Of a DNA stretch of 64,000 nucleotides, positions 8,774 through 18,080 are shown piece after piece. Under the pieces are notes generated by a model. That model worked only from the letters and a program-made list of their open reading frames with translations, did no database searches and was not told where the DNA came from. This stretch comes from an uncultured Tateyamaria sp. (lineage in GTDB: Bacteria > Pseudomonadota > Alphaproteobacteria > Rhodobacterales > Rhodobacteraceae), in contig NZ_CANNDS010000004.1 of the NCBI RefSeq assembly GCF_947503415.1, forward strand, positions 186,001-250,000, read 5' to 3'. Each line of letters opens with the position of its first letter. Within the stretch, counting starts at the first letter, position 1. The translations under genes were made by a program, and so were the position numbers.

Positions 8774-9373
8774 ATGGAAACGACGTGGAATAACAAGGTG
8801 CTGAGCGACACGCTTGGCGCGACAGAGGGCACGGCCCTGCGCATCAAGCAAGCTGTGCTGGTGGTGCTGGGCATCGCGCTTCTTGCAGTTGCAGCAAAGA
8901 TCAAGGTGCCCATGTGGCCTGTGCCAATCACCATGGGCACGTTTGCCGTTCTGACCATTGGGGCCGCCTATGGCGCGCGTCTGGGGCTGGTGACAATCCT
9001 GGGCTACATGATCATTGGCGCGCTGGGCTTTGACGTCTTTGCAAGCTCGTCGGCCGAGGCGTATGGCGTGACCTATATGATGGGCGGCACGGGCGGTTAT
9101 CTGGTGGGCTATGTACTGGCCACTGTGGCGCTGGGCGCATTGGCACAGCGCGGCTGGGACCGGTCGGTGGTCTGGATGGCGCTGGCGATGCTGATCGGCA
9201 ATGCGCTGATTTACTTGCCTGGCCTTGCGTGGCTGGGTCAGCTTTACGGTTGGGACCAGCCGATCCTGCAATGGGGTCTGACACCGTTCCTGATCGGCGA
9301 TGTGCTGAAGCTGGCGTTGGCGGCACTGATCCTGCCCGCAGCCTGGAAGTTGGTGGGCCGCGCGCGCGGCTGA
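8774..9373 (+). CDS. bioY: Biotin transporter BioY
   Basis: A 199-residue integral membrane S-component for biotin uptake, with about six transmembrane helices. BioY features include VPMWPVPITMGTFAVLTIGA (the conserved P-V-P-I-T loop), GYMIIGALGFDVFA and the GGTGGYLVGYVLA motif. No bioM or bioN energy-coupling gene is adjacent. Solitary BioY proteins of rhodobacteria are known to transport on their own or to share ECF modules. The start is the ATG 8774, preceded by an AGGTGAGG-like ribosome site. It is divergent from the DUF6455 gene across a region with an FNR-type box, and is followed by a strong hairpin. Confidence 0.93.
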   Translation: METTWNNKVLSDTLGATEGTALRIKQAVLVVLGIALLAVAAKIKVPMWPVPITMGTFAVLTIGAAYGARLGLVTILGYMIIGALGFDVFASSSAEAYGVTYMMGGTGGYLVGYVLATVALGALAQRGWDRSVVWMALAMLIGNALIYLPGLAWLGQLYGWDQPILQWGLTPFLIGDVLKLALAALILPAAWKLVGRARG

Positions 9374-9394
9374 TCCACATCCTGATCCAAATGA

Positions 9395-9424
9395 GAGGCG
9401 CGGACCCTGACGGGACCGCGCCTC
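9395..9424. terminator. Hairpin between convergent bioY and the OsmC fusion gene
   Basis: The 9-bp perfect stem GAGGCGCGG/CCGCGCCTC has a 12-nt loop and is followed on the plus strand by GTTTCATT. It lies between two convergent genes and could end transcription in both directions. Confidence 0.6.
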
Positions 9425-9466
9425 GTTTCATTCTGGGTCGTGTTGCTGGCCTGAGCCCGTCCCGGA

Positions 9467-10702
9467 TCAGGTGGTTTCGAGCACAGCGCCGAGAGGTGCC
9501 AGTTCAGTCACGACTTTAGATGTGCGTTCCAAGGTCCTGTGAACAGGGCATTTATCGGCGATCTCAAGCAGGCGTTGACGCTGGTCGTCATCCAGATGCC
9601 CGGTCAGTGTAATCCGCCGTTTCCATTCGTCGATCTTGTCGCCTGACTGGGTCCCTGCGTCCTGTGCATGCACCTTGTTATGGCTCACATCGACGTGGAC
9701 GTGATCCAGCATCCACTCCTTGCGGCGCGCATACATGCGGATCGTCATGGACGTGCAAGCGGCAAGGCCCGCGGACAGCAAACCGTAAGGCGACAGGCCC
9801 TGGTTGGTGCCACCATAGGCGCGCGGCTCATCCGCCAGAATGTGGTGGCGCGTGCCGTGAGTGATGTCCTGCAGGAAGCCGTTTGGGTCCGCTTCGGAAC
9901 TGCGCACGATGCCTTCGGGCGCGCCGATGGGTGGGGCGGGTGGTTTCAGGTGCAGGTACTTTTTGGCCCATGTGGCGATGATATCGGCGGCGTATTCCGC
10001 ATGCTCACCCTTGGTCACAAGGTGGTCGGCATCATCAAGAGTGACAAAGCTTTTGGGATGTTTGGCGGCCAGAAAAATCTCGCTTGCGTTGTCTACGCTG
10101 ACAATCGTGTCTCGGGGAGCGTGCAAAACCAAAAGAGCGGCGTTCAGACGGGCAATGGCAGGCTGCAGCGCTTCGTCGGTGACATCTTCGACAAAGCCTT
10201 TGCCGATGCGGAACGGGCGCCCGCCCAGATTTACTTCGGCCTCGCCTTTCTCGATGATCTCGGGCAGCGCATCGGAGAAGTTATGGGTGACATGTTCGGG
10301 GTCAAAGGGCGCGCCGATTGTTGCAACGGCCTTGATCTGATCGAGCTGTGCAGTGGCCTTGAGGACAGCAGCACCGCCCAATGAATGGCCTATCATGAGC
10401 GACGGGGACAGGTCGCGATCTTCGAGATACTCAACCGCCTTCACAAGGTCCTGCACATTCGAGGTGAATGATGTGTTGGCAAACTCGCCCTCGCTGTGAC
10501 CCAGTCCGGTAAAGTCGAAGCGCAGCACTGCGATGCCCATCGTCGTCAGGCGGGCGGCAACGCGACGGGCCGCCGGAATATCTTTGCCGCAGGTAAAGCA
10601 GTGGGCAAAGACAGCCGTGGCCAGATGGGGGCCTTCGGGCATGTCGAGGCGGGCGTCGAGGGTTCCGGCGTGACCGGGGAATGTGATGCGTTCGGTGGGC
10701 AT
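9467..10702 (-). CDS. Alpha/beta hydrolase-OsmC family fusion protein
   Basis: A 411-residue two-domain protein. Residues 1-250 form an alpha/beta hydrolase with the nucleophile elbow GHSLGG (Ser107), Asp198 and His227 as the likely triad. Residues about 270-411 form an OsmC/Ohr domain with the two reactive cysteines Cys316 (LAACTSMTIRMYARRK) and Cys385 (DKCPVHRTL), typical of thiol peroxidases acting on organic hydroperoxides. The fusion is a known arrangement; it suggests hydrolysis of a lipid-derived ester coupled to peroxide detoxification, but the substrate is unknown. The start ATG 10700-10702 has AAGGAGA upstream. It lies downstream of lodAB on the same strand, 226 bp away. Confidence 0.9.
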   Translation of the reverse strand: MPTERITFPGHAGTLDARLDMPEGPHLATAVFAHCFTCGKDIPAARRVAARLTTMGIAVLRFDFTGLGHSEGEFANTSFTSNVQDLVKAVEYLEDRDLSPSLMIGHSLGGAAVLKATAQLDQIKAVATIGAPFDPEHVTHNFSDALPEIIEKGEAEVNLGGRPFRIGKGFVEDVTDEALQPAIARLNAALLVLHAPRDTIVSVDNASEIFLAAKHPKSFVTLDDADHLVTKGEHAEYAADIIATWAKKYLHLKPPAPPIGAPEGIVRSSEADPNGFLQDITHGTRHHILADEPRAYGGTNQGLSPYGLLSAGLAACTSMTIRMYARRKEWMLDHVHVDVSHNKVHAQDAGTQSGDKIDEWKRRITLTGHLDDDQRQRLLEIADKCPVHRTLERTSKVVTELAPLGAVLETT

Positions 10703-10928
10703 GTATCGTCTCCTTGGATGGGAGAATGGGGCGGTGCGGCGCAAGTGAGAAGGGGGGTGTCATACATCTCACGCAGAGGTGTTGGTTGTAGCATACTCTG
10801 TCACATGAATATGTTTGGAGTTGTTGTGCTGCCTCAGATGGTTCTGGAAAGGGCTATCGGTTCCTTCACAGTGGGCGATGTCGGAGGAGAGCTGAACGTC
10901 ATCAGCTTTCAAATGCGACATAATCTAA

Positions 10929-12005
10929 TCAAGCAGGAACGGCTGTGTTTGCCAGCTTGTCCAGCCCGCCGCGCGCCCGGTGCTGCCAGAACGCAGTGTC
11001 AAAGGGCAAGGCGGCGTATTGCAAGTGGGTCGTGGAGTGCGTGCGTTCGGCGGTGCGCGAAGCGAGTGCTTCGAACACCTTTGGTGCTTCCTTGTCACCT
11101 GCCAGCGCGTCTGCAGCGGCGTGGCCAGCAAAGAAACCACCTGACAACGCATTGAACAGGCCCTGGGACGAAATGGGGTCGAATGCAGCCGCTGCATCGC
11201 CTGTCGCATGCCATCCAGATCCAGACGCTTGATCCAGTACGGCGCTTCGGCAATCCATCAAGCGGGTGGGGCCCGTGGCATGCCGCACGTCGATCAGGTT
11301 CAATGTGTCGCGCGCCCGCGCAAGAAAGGCGGAGGGCGATCCGCTCACTTGCTTTGCGGTGCCGGAACTGGTGACGAACGCAACTGTTCCGCCAGCCTGA
11401 AGCGGGACGCTGTACCACCAGCCCTCTGCGACAGCCTCGGCCTGCATGACATTGGTTTTGGGACGAGGTGTTCGCCACAAAACGGCCACCAAATCAGGGC
11501 CGTGCAACACTGTTGCGGACTGCCGCCGCGCGATATGCGCTGGGCGGCCGGTGGCATCGATCACGTAGCGTGCGTGCAGGGTTGCCGTATCTGACCCGGT
11601 ACCTGTTTTCACAAGCCACCCGCGCGCTGCCTTTTGGGCGTTTGTTATGCGCGCTTCGATGATGCGAACGCCAAGGTCGCACACTCGATGGACCATCGCG
11701 ATGGAGAAGTGTTTGCGGTTGATGCCCCACCCGTGCAGCCCAAGCCCAGGATGCGCACCATGAGACTGCAAGCCCGCGGCACCCCAATGGCTTTCCACCG
11801 CGTCGATCTTAACCGCGCGCGCCAACGCGTGTTCCAGACCCAACCTGTGCACAATCGGCTCAGCACCCTGCGCAAGCAACTCCGCACGGGGTGCGGCAAG
11901 CCCACCGGCAGGGTCCACCACCGCAACGGAAACGCCCCGCTGTGCCAGAGCGGTCGCGGCGGCAAGCCCGGCGGGTCCACCTCCTGCAATCAAGACATCG
12001 AACAT
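10929..12005 (-). CDS. lodB: LodB-like FAD-dependent maturation flavoprotein
   Basis: A 358-residue flavoprotein. The dinucleotide-binding motif IAGGGPAGLAAATALAQRG is at residues 6-24, a second FAD motif is TGDAAAAFDPISSQGL, and YVIDATGRPA matches the tryptophan-halogenase/GoxB/LodB group. In Marinomonas, LodB is required to form the tryptophylquinone cofactor of LodA and is not itself the oxidase. The ATG overlaps the stop of the upstream lodA-like gene by one base (TAATG), which points to coupled expression. The partnership is inferred from adjacency plus family; the identity as a LodB/GoxB-type flavoprotein is well supported. Confidence 0.85.
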   Translation of the reverse strand: MFDVLIAGGGPAGLAAATALAQRGVSVAVVDPAGGLAAPRAELLAQGAEPIVHRLGLEHALARAVKIDAVESHWGAAGLQSHGAHPGLGLHGWGINRKHFSIAMVHRVCDLGVRIIEARITNAQKAARGWLVKTGTGSDTATLHARYVIDATGRPAHIARRQSATVLHGPDLVAVLWRTPRPKTNVMQAEAVAEGWWYSVPLQAGGTVAFVTSSGTAKQVSGSPSAFLARARDTLNLIDVRHATGPTRLMDCRSAVLDQASGSGWHATGDAAAAFDPISSQGLFNALSGGFFAGHAAADALAGDKEAPKVFEALASRTAERTHSTTHLQYAALPFDTAFWQHRARGGLDKLANTAVPA

Positions 12006-13957
12006 TACACTTCGCCGCGGCCCAGCCGCTCGAAGCTTTGCTCTTCCAGAATGTCCTCGGGTTCGGGTTCGGACCGCACGGCCATAGCCGCGACCTCGTG
12101 CTCCTTCCCCTGCAGCGCCACCACATCCTTGGCCAGTTTCAGGCTGGGATCGCCTTTGGTGAAGCTGGGCGACCGTCCCGTTTCGACGAAACAGGGATCA
12201 GGCAAGCCGGATCCTTCGGGCGGCGTGTGCGCTTCGACCAGTCCGGTCATCCACCACTTGTGAACCATGTTGTCGATCCGCTCCGCATAGCCCTTGCCTT
12301 GCAAATCACGCAGCCAGAAACGGCGGTTGCTGAAATGACGCTGAACTTGCAGGGGCGCCAGATCGGGCGTTGTCGCGATGTTGTAGGATTCGATCGGCAC
12401 CACCTGATTGGGCACGCGCGCGCCCCAGAAGCTGGGCGAACTGAGATAGAGGCTGGGCGTGTAGACAAGGCCCGAGTTGCATGATGCCTCGTCCGTTTGC
12501 CAGGGCACGCCCATCCAGCGGGTCAGGCTGCCGGGTCCGGTTGGTCCCCACGGGCCGTCCCATGCCAAGGCCTGTTCGCGGGTCAGAACGTCGCCATAGT
12601 CCTGGCGCACCGCGTCTCCTTCGGGCAGTGGGCGCAACCGGTATGGCACCTTGGGGTCCCACATTGAGGCCAATCGCATGGGCCATGTCAGCTCGATCCC
12701 GGGGTGGAACGGGCCGCCCAAGCATTCGTGCAATGCTGCGCGATCCAATTCCCGAGGTTGATCTGCCATACAGATGTCTTCGAAGTTCGGGACAGTGGGG
12801 ACGCCGTCCCAATCGGGCTCGAAATGCCCATCTGCCCAGTTCTGCAAGTGTTGATATTGCGTTCTGGTCAGGAAGAGATCTTCGCGCGCCGGATTTACCA
12901 ACTCGCCCTTTTTGGGGCCGTCGAGGTAACGGTCGCCGTAGGTGTCGCCGTAGAACGGGGGCAATGCGGCGGGTTTCAATGCTTGGGTATTGCTGTCGCG
13001 GAACAGGTTGAACACGGCTTGACGGTAGGTGCTGCCCTCTTCGGTTGCGTCGTTCATCTGCGCGATGATGTCCGGATCGCGCGCGTCCAACGGTGTGCCT
13101 TGTCCCGCAAGCAACAGGATGCCGTCGCACACCCATTGATGGCCGGTCATCCGGTCAAAGATCGGCCAGATGTCGCGGCTGAAGCTTGTGCCTTCAGGTC
13201 GTTCCAGAATGCCTTCGTGGAAAAACAGGTCGCGCACCACGTCGTCCATGGTCACAACGCCAAACAAGCCGGGTCCGAAATTTGGTGGCGCGACAATGAC
13301 ATGCGCGGGGGTCGCTTCCATTGCGGTGCCGTCGATGGTCACCGTCGCCCGCACGGGTCCGTCGCTGGTGTCGTCGTGCCATCCATCGTTGTTGGCAAAT
13401 GTCACGGGTTTGGTGCCCGGCACCAGCGGTTCTGACGTGCCGCGACCACCAAAGAACAAAAGCCGCCCGCTTGCGTCCGTTCTGAGTTCGCCCAGATACA
13501 CCGGCTTGTCGAAAAACGTTCCATCGTCAAATGGCGCGGACACTTGGTTCGGACCACTGACATGACGTGCGGTTGGCCGAATGCTCAGGCGGGCGCGGTC
13601 GTCACCGTTGAAGGTCGCGTTGCGTTTCGGCGGTTCAAAGACCTGATCCGGCGGCAGGTCCATTGCGTGCTGAAAGTCGTACCACCCGGCCTTGAGATTC
13701 GCGATCTCGACCCTCCAGTTGATATCAGCGTCGGAGGCGGTGACCTCGCGCACCTCACCTGATTTCAGTGTCGCGTAGATGCGAAACCGCGCGACCTGAC
13801 GCTTCATGCGCCCATGTTCGTCACGAAACCCGTCGGTGTCGTTTGGCGTTGCACCAATCACTTCGGGCGCAAGAAAATAACCGTCTTCGGCATTGCCGAC
13901 GCGTGCCACGCCAATTGCGGGGTGTATGGAAATGCTTTCAATATCGTTGGCGTTCAT
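12005..13957 (-). CDS. lodA: LodA/GoxA-like quinoprotein amino-acid oxidase
   Basis: A 650-residue member of the LodA family, oxidases of lysine (epsilon-amino) or glycine that release ammonia and hydrogen peroxide and use a cysteine tryptophylquinone cofactor. It begins with the family opening IESISIHPAIGVARVGNA. It has the cofactor-region motif HECLGGPFHPGIELTW, with Cys412 as the likely cofactor cysteine, and the downstream motif RWMGVPWQTDEASC, with Trp486 as the likely cofactor tryptophan. LodA of Marinomonas is longer (726 residues). No signal peptide is visible; family members are often exported despite this. It is followed directly by the lodB-like gene. Substrate (lysine, glycine or other) cannot be told. 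Confidence 0.88.
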   Translation of the reverse strand: MNANDIESISIHPAIGVARVGNAEDGYFLAPEVIGATPNDTDGFRDEHGRMKRQVARFRIYATLKSGEVREVTASDADINWRVEIANLKAGWYDFQHAMDLPPDQVFEPPKRNATFNGDDRARLSIRPTARHVSGPNQVSAPFDDGTFFDKPVYLGELRTDASGRLLFFGGRGTSEPLVPGTKPVTFANNDGWHDDTSDGPVRATVTIDGTAMEATPAHVIVAPPNFGPGLFGVVTMDDVVRDLFFHEGILERPEGTSFSRDIWPIFDRMTGHQWVCDGILLLAGQGTPLDARDPDIIAQMNDATEEGSTYRQAVFNLFRDSNTQALKPAALPPFYGDTYGDRYLDGPKKGELVNPAREDLFLTRTQYQHLQNWADGHFEPDWDGVPTVPNFEDICMADQPRELDRAALHECLGGPFHPGIELTWPMRLASMWDPKVPYRLRPLPEGDAVRQDYGDVLTREQALAWDGPWGPTGPGSLTRWMGVPWQTDEASCNSGLVYTPSLYLSSPSFWGARVPNQVVPIESYNIATTPDLAPLQVQRHFSNRRFWLRDLQGKGYAERIDNMVHKWWMTGLVEAHTPPEGSGLPDPCFVETGRSPSFTKGDPSLKLAKDVVALQGKEHEVAAMAVRSEPEPEDILEEQSFERLGRGEV

Positions 13958-14189
13958 ATGGGGTCCTCCGGAAATGCTTTGGTGTGAATGACGCGAAAAA
14001 AATGCGGCAGCGTGGCTGCAGAATCGTTAGATGACTTCACGTTATGCGAGAAGTTGAATCCGTCAAAACACTCGTTTGCAGGAAAGCCCCGGGTGCGTAT
14101 GCGTAATGCGCATTGGTCGCGAGAATACTGAAGCCGCCGGTTGCCTGCTTGCGGCGTCAGACTTGCACGGTCCCAGAATGGGCCTTGAT

Positions 14190-15059
14190 TTAGCTGTCGC
14201 GCGAGAGTGTGACGTCAAATTCAACATGCAGGAACGGCTCGGTCACCGTCCCCGATAGGGCCATGCCTGCAGGAAACTCGGCTGCGGGGCGTTCCACATA
14301 GGTCATCACCAGATCGCTGCGCACGCCAAACACCGTGTCCTCGTCCAGATAGGGATCGTCGTCGGGGAAAATTTCGGTCACCAGCGACCGGTACCCGGGC
14401 GCTTTCACGATGTAATGCAGGTGCGAGGGGCGCCACGGATGCCGACCACAGGCGCGCAGGATATCCCCCACAGGTCCATCGGACGGCACCGTATATTCAA
14501 CAGGCTTCACTGTGGTGAAGGCATAGCGCCCGTCATCGCCAACGGTCATCAAGGCATGGAAGGAATACGTGTCTTGATCGGCGTCTTGGCTGGCATAAAG
14601 CCCGTTGGGGGCTGTCTGCCAGATGTCCAGTTCGGCCCCTGGAATCGGGTTGCGGTCGGTGTCCTTTATGACGCCCTGCGCCAGCAGAAGTGGGCCACCA
14701 TAGTCTCGCTTCATATCGCCGCCCACGGCGAGCGGTGGTGCGCCCGATACGTGGAACGGACCAAGCACAGAAGAACTTGTCGCTTCTGGCCGCGAATGCA
14801 GCATGTCGACCAGTGACGACAGTCCCAGCACGTCAGATGCCAGAATGAATTCGTGCCGGTCTTCGGATTCAATCGCCGCGCACCCTTCCAGAAACGCGAT
14901 GCCCGCCCGCCATTCGTCATGGGTCAGATTTGTTTCGCGCGCGAAATCGTGCAGATGCTTGACCAACGCGCCCATGATCTCGCGCATGCGCGGATCGGTG
15001 TCCTCGGCCAGATAGTTCATGAAAACGTCGGTGATGTTGTCTTTGGTCACGGTGCGCAT
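14190..15059 (-). CDS. Intradiol ring-cleavage dioxygenase, hydroxyquinol 1,2-dioxygenase type
   Basis: A 289-residue non-haem Fe(III) dioxygenase that splits catechol- or hydroxyquinol-type rings between the hydroxyls. The N-terminal helical domain (about 1-95) is followed by the catalytic beta domain. The four iron ligands are visible: Tyr155 (NGLYASQD), Tyr189 (VEYTVPSDGP), His213 and His215 (RPSHLHYIV). The motif DIWQTAPNGLY, with a glutamine and no charged residue, is closer to hydroxyquinol dioxygenases than to catechol enzymes. It is the last gene of a minus-strand operon with a TRAP importer; the TRAP gene ends 12 bp upstream of its start. The product would be maleylacetate if hydroxyquinol is the substrate; no maleylacetate reductase is present. 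Confidence 0.87.
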   Translation of the reverse strand: MRTVTKDNITDVFMNYLAEDTDPRMREIMGALVKHLHDFARETNLTHDEWRAGIAFLEGCAAIESEDRHEFILASDVLGLSSLVDMLHSRPEATSSSVLGPFHVSGAPPLAVGGDMKRDYGGPLLLAQGVIKDTDRNPIPGAELDIWQTAPNGLYASQDADQDTYSFHALMTVGDDGRYAFTTVKPVEYTVPSDGPVGDILRACGRHPWRPSHLHYIVKAPGYRSLVTEIFPDDDPYLDEDTVFGVRSDLVMTYVERPAAEFPAGMALSGTVTEPFLHVEFDVTLSRDS

Positions 15060-15070
15060 CTGCGATCTCC

Positions 15071-16375
15071 TTAGGTCAGGGCAAGGCTGAGGATCGGGAA
15101 CTCGATAAGGATAAACAGCACGATCAGCATCACAAAGGCAAAGGGCAGGGCGCCCATGAACACATCCTTGAGAGAGATGCGGTCGTCGTTGATCGTGGAT
15201 TTGATGACGAAACAGGATATGCCAAGAGGGGGCGTAAGTAGCCCGATCTCCGCCCCCACAACGGTGATGATCCCGAACCAGATCAGCGACATGTCCAGCG
15301 CTTCGACCAGTGGCAGGAACAGCGGCACAACGATCAGGATGATCGACGCGGTGTCCAGCAAAGTGCCCAGAAACAGCATCAACAGCACGTAAAGCAGCAT
15401 GATTGTCCAGAAGGATGCGGCATTGCCCGCCAGCAGGTCTTGTAACTGGTTCGGCAGACCGGCAAGGCCCAGCATACGGCTGTAGATCGACGCAGCCGTG
15501 ATCAGGAACAGGATGGCGGCGGTGATGTGTCCGGTCTCAAGCAAAGCGTCCCAGAATGCGCGTGGTGACATCGACTTGCGGACAAGGGCGATGATCAGGG
15601 CCACAAGAGCGCCAGCGGCCCCAGCCTCGACTGCCGTCAGCCAGCCGGTGTAGATGCCGCCAAGTACGACCATAATCAGAAACAGTGTGGGGAGGGTCTT
15701 GGACGCGATCTCGCGCCCGGACATCCATTCGGTGTCCTGCACCACGCGGCCTCCGACAAAGCCCGGTGTGAAGCGCCCCATGAACCAGATGGCTCCGACA
15801 TAGGCAATGGCCAGCAGGATGCCCGGGATGACCCCGGCCAGGAACATGTCGCCCACCGATTGCTCGGCCACGAAAGAATAGATGATCAACATGGCAGAGG
15901 GCGGGATGATCATGCCCAGGACCGAACTGCCAGCGACCACGCCCACGGCAAAGCGCGGGTTGTAGTCCTGCGCCATCATCTGAGGCACGGACACTTTGGT
16001 AAAGACTGACGCCGACGCGATGGAGGATCCGGTCACGGCGGCAAAGACGGCATTGGCTCCGACCGTTGCCATGCCGATCCCGCCTTTGACCTTGCGAAAG
16101 CGCATGGTCATGACCTCGTATATATCCCTGCCCAAGCCCGCCTTGGACACGATCAACCCCATGAACGTGAACAGCGGGATGGTGGCAAAGCTGTACTCCA
16201 TCGCGCTGTCACCGACGGCGACTTTCAGCAGGTTCAGCGCAAGGGTGAAGTTGTCGCGCATCAGCCAGATGGATACGAACGACACCATGCCAAGCGCCAC
16301 GGGGATGTAGACGCCGGAATAGATCAGAAACACAATCGCGATGACCGAGATCAGGCCAATCTCAATCGGGGTCAT
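15071..16375 (-). CDS. TRAP transporter large permease (DctM type)
   Basis: A 434-residue inner-membrane protein with about 12 transmembrane segments, the sodium-dependent transport subunit of a tripartite ATP-independent periplasmic importer. It starts MTPIEIGLISVIAIVFLIYSGVYIPVALG. The conserved DctM segments AAVTGSSIASASVFTKVSVPQM and SSVLGMIIPPSAMLIIYS are present. It overlaps the small-permease gene by 4 bp and is followed by the dioxygenase gene, which points to import of the dioxygenase substrate or a precursor. The substrate is inferred only from context. Confidence 0.93.
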   Translation of the reverse strand: MTPIEIGLISVIAIVFLIYSGVYIPVALGMVSFVSIWLMRDNFTLALNLLKVAVGDSAMEYSFATIPLFTFMGLIVSKAGLGRDIYEVMTMRFRKVKGGIGMATVGANAVFAAVTGSSIASASVFTKVSVPQMMAQDYNPRFAVGVVAGSSVLGMIIPPSAMLIIYSFVAEQSVGDMFLAGVIPGILLAIAYVGAIWFMGRFTPGFVGGRVVQDTEWMSGREIASKTLPTLFLIMVVLGGIYTGWLTAVEAGAAGALVALIIALVRKSMSPRAFWDALLETGHITAAILFLITAASIYSRMLGLAGLPNQLQDLLAGNAASFWTIMLLYVLLMLFLGTLLDTASIILIVVPLFLPLVEALDMSLIWFGIITVVGAEIGLLTPPLGISCFVIKSTINDDRISLKDVFMGALPFAFVMLIVLFILIEFPILSLALT

Positions 16376-16923
16376 GTGGGGGGCTCGTCGTGTTCAGGTG
16401 TACGGATCAACTGGGGACGATCCTGCGCTGTCACGACTTTCAGCACAAAGATCAGGCAGGCCAGTGCGGAGCCGACGGTAATCACCAGTTTCACGGGCCA
16501 CCAGGGAAGGGTGAACAGGCCCGGCACGCCGAAGTAATCGTTGGTGTCCCACATGTGCAGGAACTCGGGGAAGGTGACGTAGGCAATCAGCGCCATGAAG
16601 ATTGCCGAGATCGCATTGATGATCCGCCGGATGTTGGCTGTCAGGCCGGGACGGCGGCTGTGCATGAGGTTGAGGAACCCATCCGACCGCGTCAGCCGGT
16701 CCACCCGCACCACGTCCGCCAATTGCAGGAACACGATCAAGACGACCGAAAACTGCACCATCTCGTAGGTGCCACGGATGGGGGAGGAGAACACACCGCG
16801 TGCAATGACATCCGCGTTCAGCAAGATCACCAGCGCCAATACGACAAGCGTGCCCATTGCGTTGGTGGCGATGGCGAGGGTGTTGGCGACCCGCGACAGG
16901 CCAGCCACTGCGGACTTGAGCAT
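16372..16923 (-). CDS. TRAP transporter small permease (DctQ type)
   Basis: A 183-residue membrane protein with four predicted helices; LVVLALVILLNADVIARGVF and GTYEMVQFSVVLIVFLQLADVV are typical of DctQ. It forms the membrane complex with the large permease; the two genes overlap by 4 bp (ATGA). The start is the ATG 16921-16923. The gene lies 36 bp downstream of the solute-binding protein gene. Confidence 0.9.
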   Translation of the reverse strand: MLKSAVAGLSRVANTLAIATNAMGTLVVLALVILLNADVIARGVFSSPIRGTYEMVQFSVVLIVFLQLADVVRVDRLTRSDGFLNLMHSRRPGLTANIRRIINAISAIFMALIAYVTFPEFLHMWDTNDYFGVPGLFTLPWWPVKLVITVGSALACLIFVLKVVTAQDRPQLIRTPEHDEPPT

Positions 16924-16959
16924 GGATTGGCCCCTTTTGGTTGCGGGTCGCAGGTGCTG

Positions 16960-18033
16960 TTACTTGGCAGTCCAGTCACGTACCGGCGTGAATCCGGCGC
17001 TTTGGAGCTTGCCCAGATAGGCGGACAGCATGTCGGTGCCCGCTTCGCCCCGGTCGTTCAGGTTTGCCGCCCATTCCTGTGCCACATTCGGCATCGCATT
17101 GGCCCAGGCCGCGCGGTCCTCGGCCGACACGTCGACAATGGTGCCACCATCAGTCACATAGGCGTCGCGCGACGCTTCGGCCCGGTCCATCGCAATCCCT
17201 GCGACATGGTCACGATAGGCGATGGCCACCTCTTGCAGCACGTCCTTGACCGGATCGGGCAGACCCGCCCAGTAATCCGCATTCACCGTGATCGTCTTGG
17301 AATTCACAGCACCCAGATCAGCCTTGAGCATATAGGGGGCCACTTCAGCGATTTTAAAGGTCTTGGCGGCCTCGGGCCACAGCATCCCGCAATCCACGAG
17401 GCCCGTTTGCAGCATGTTGTAGAAGTCGGTCAGGCCACCACGCACACCCGCGGCGTCCTTGATGCCCTCAAGATAGCGCAGGTTCAGACCCGCACCGGCG
17501 ATCTTCTTGCCCTCAAGGTCGGCCACGGAAGATACTTCGTCGGTGCAGAACACCTGATACGTGTCCAGCACAACGCCGGTGGCCAGATAGACTTGGTTCT
17601 GCGCGGCAAACTCGTTGTTCATGGCTGGAAATTCGCGCGCAATCTCGTCCACTGCCTGTGCCACGGCACGGGCGTCGGAGGCCACGAACGGCGTCGATCC
17701 GGAAATTCCCTGGCTGGGAAGTTTCGACGAATGGAAGATGGTCGTCACAATCCCGATATCGCCTAAACCCAGCTGAACACCTTCCAAAACGCCCTTTGGC
17801 TTGACGATGGAGCCGCCATAGTTTTCCTGCCAGTTCATCTTGTATTCGCCAGCCTCGGCCAGACGCTTGTCGACTTCGGGGATGAAGAAATTCGTGAACT
17901 CCTTCACCCACAGCGCGCGGTCAGGATAGCCGTCAATGACAACCGCGTTGATTGTGGTCTCTGCCATTGCGGGCAAGGCCATTGCGGTGGCGAATGCGGC
18001 ACCGATCAGGCCTTTTTTGGTCCAGCGTTTCAT
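16960..18033 (-). CDS. TRAP transporter solute-binding protein (DctP family)
   Basis: A 357-residue periplasmic binding protein with a signal peptide (MKRWTKKGLIGAAFATAMALPAMAET). The DctP fold is supported by GDIGIVTTIFHSSKLP, SVADLEGKKIAGAGLNLRYLEG and the C-terminal half with LVDCGMLWPEAAKTFKIAE. It delivers ligand to the DctQM pair encoded downstream. The ATG at 18031-18033 is preferred to a more upstream ATG because it begins the signal peptide and has GGAGGAGACAC upstream. Ligand is probably a carboxylated aromatic or dicarboxylate judged from the operon, not from binding-site residues. Confidence 0.92.
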   Translation of the reverse strand: MKRWTKKGLIGAAFATAMALPAMAETTINAVVIDGYPDRALWVKEFTNFFIPEVDKRLAEAGEYKMNWQENYGGSIVKPKGVLEGVQLGLGDIGIVTTIFHSSKLPSQGISGSTPFVASDARAVAQAVDEIAREFPAMNNEFAAQNQVYLATGVVLDTYQVFCTDEVSSVADLEGKKIAGAGLNLRYLEGIKDAAGVRGGLTDFYNMLQTGLVDCGMLWPEAAKTFKIAEVAPYMLKADLGAVNSKTITVNADYWAGLPDPVKDVLQEVAIAYRDHVAGIAMDRAEASRDAYVTDGGTIVDVSAEDRAAWANAMPNVAQEWAANLNDRGEAGTDMLSAYLGKLQSAGFTPVRDWTAK

Positions 18034-18080
18034 GTGTCTCCTCCCAGAAAGTGGGGGCCTGTGCGGCCCTTTTGACATGT

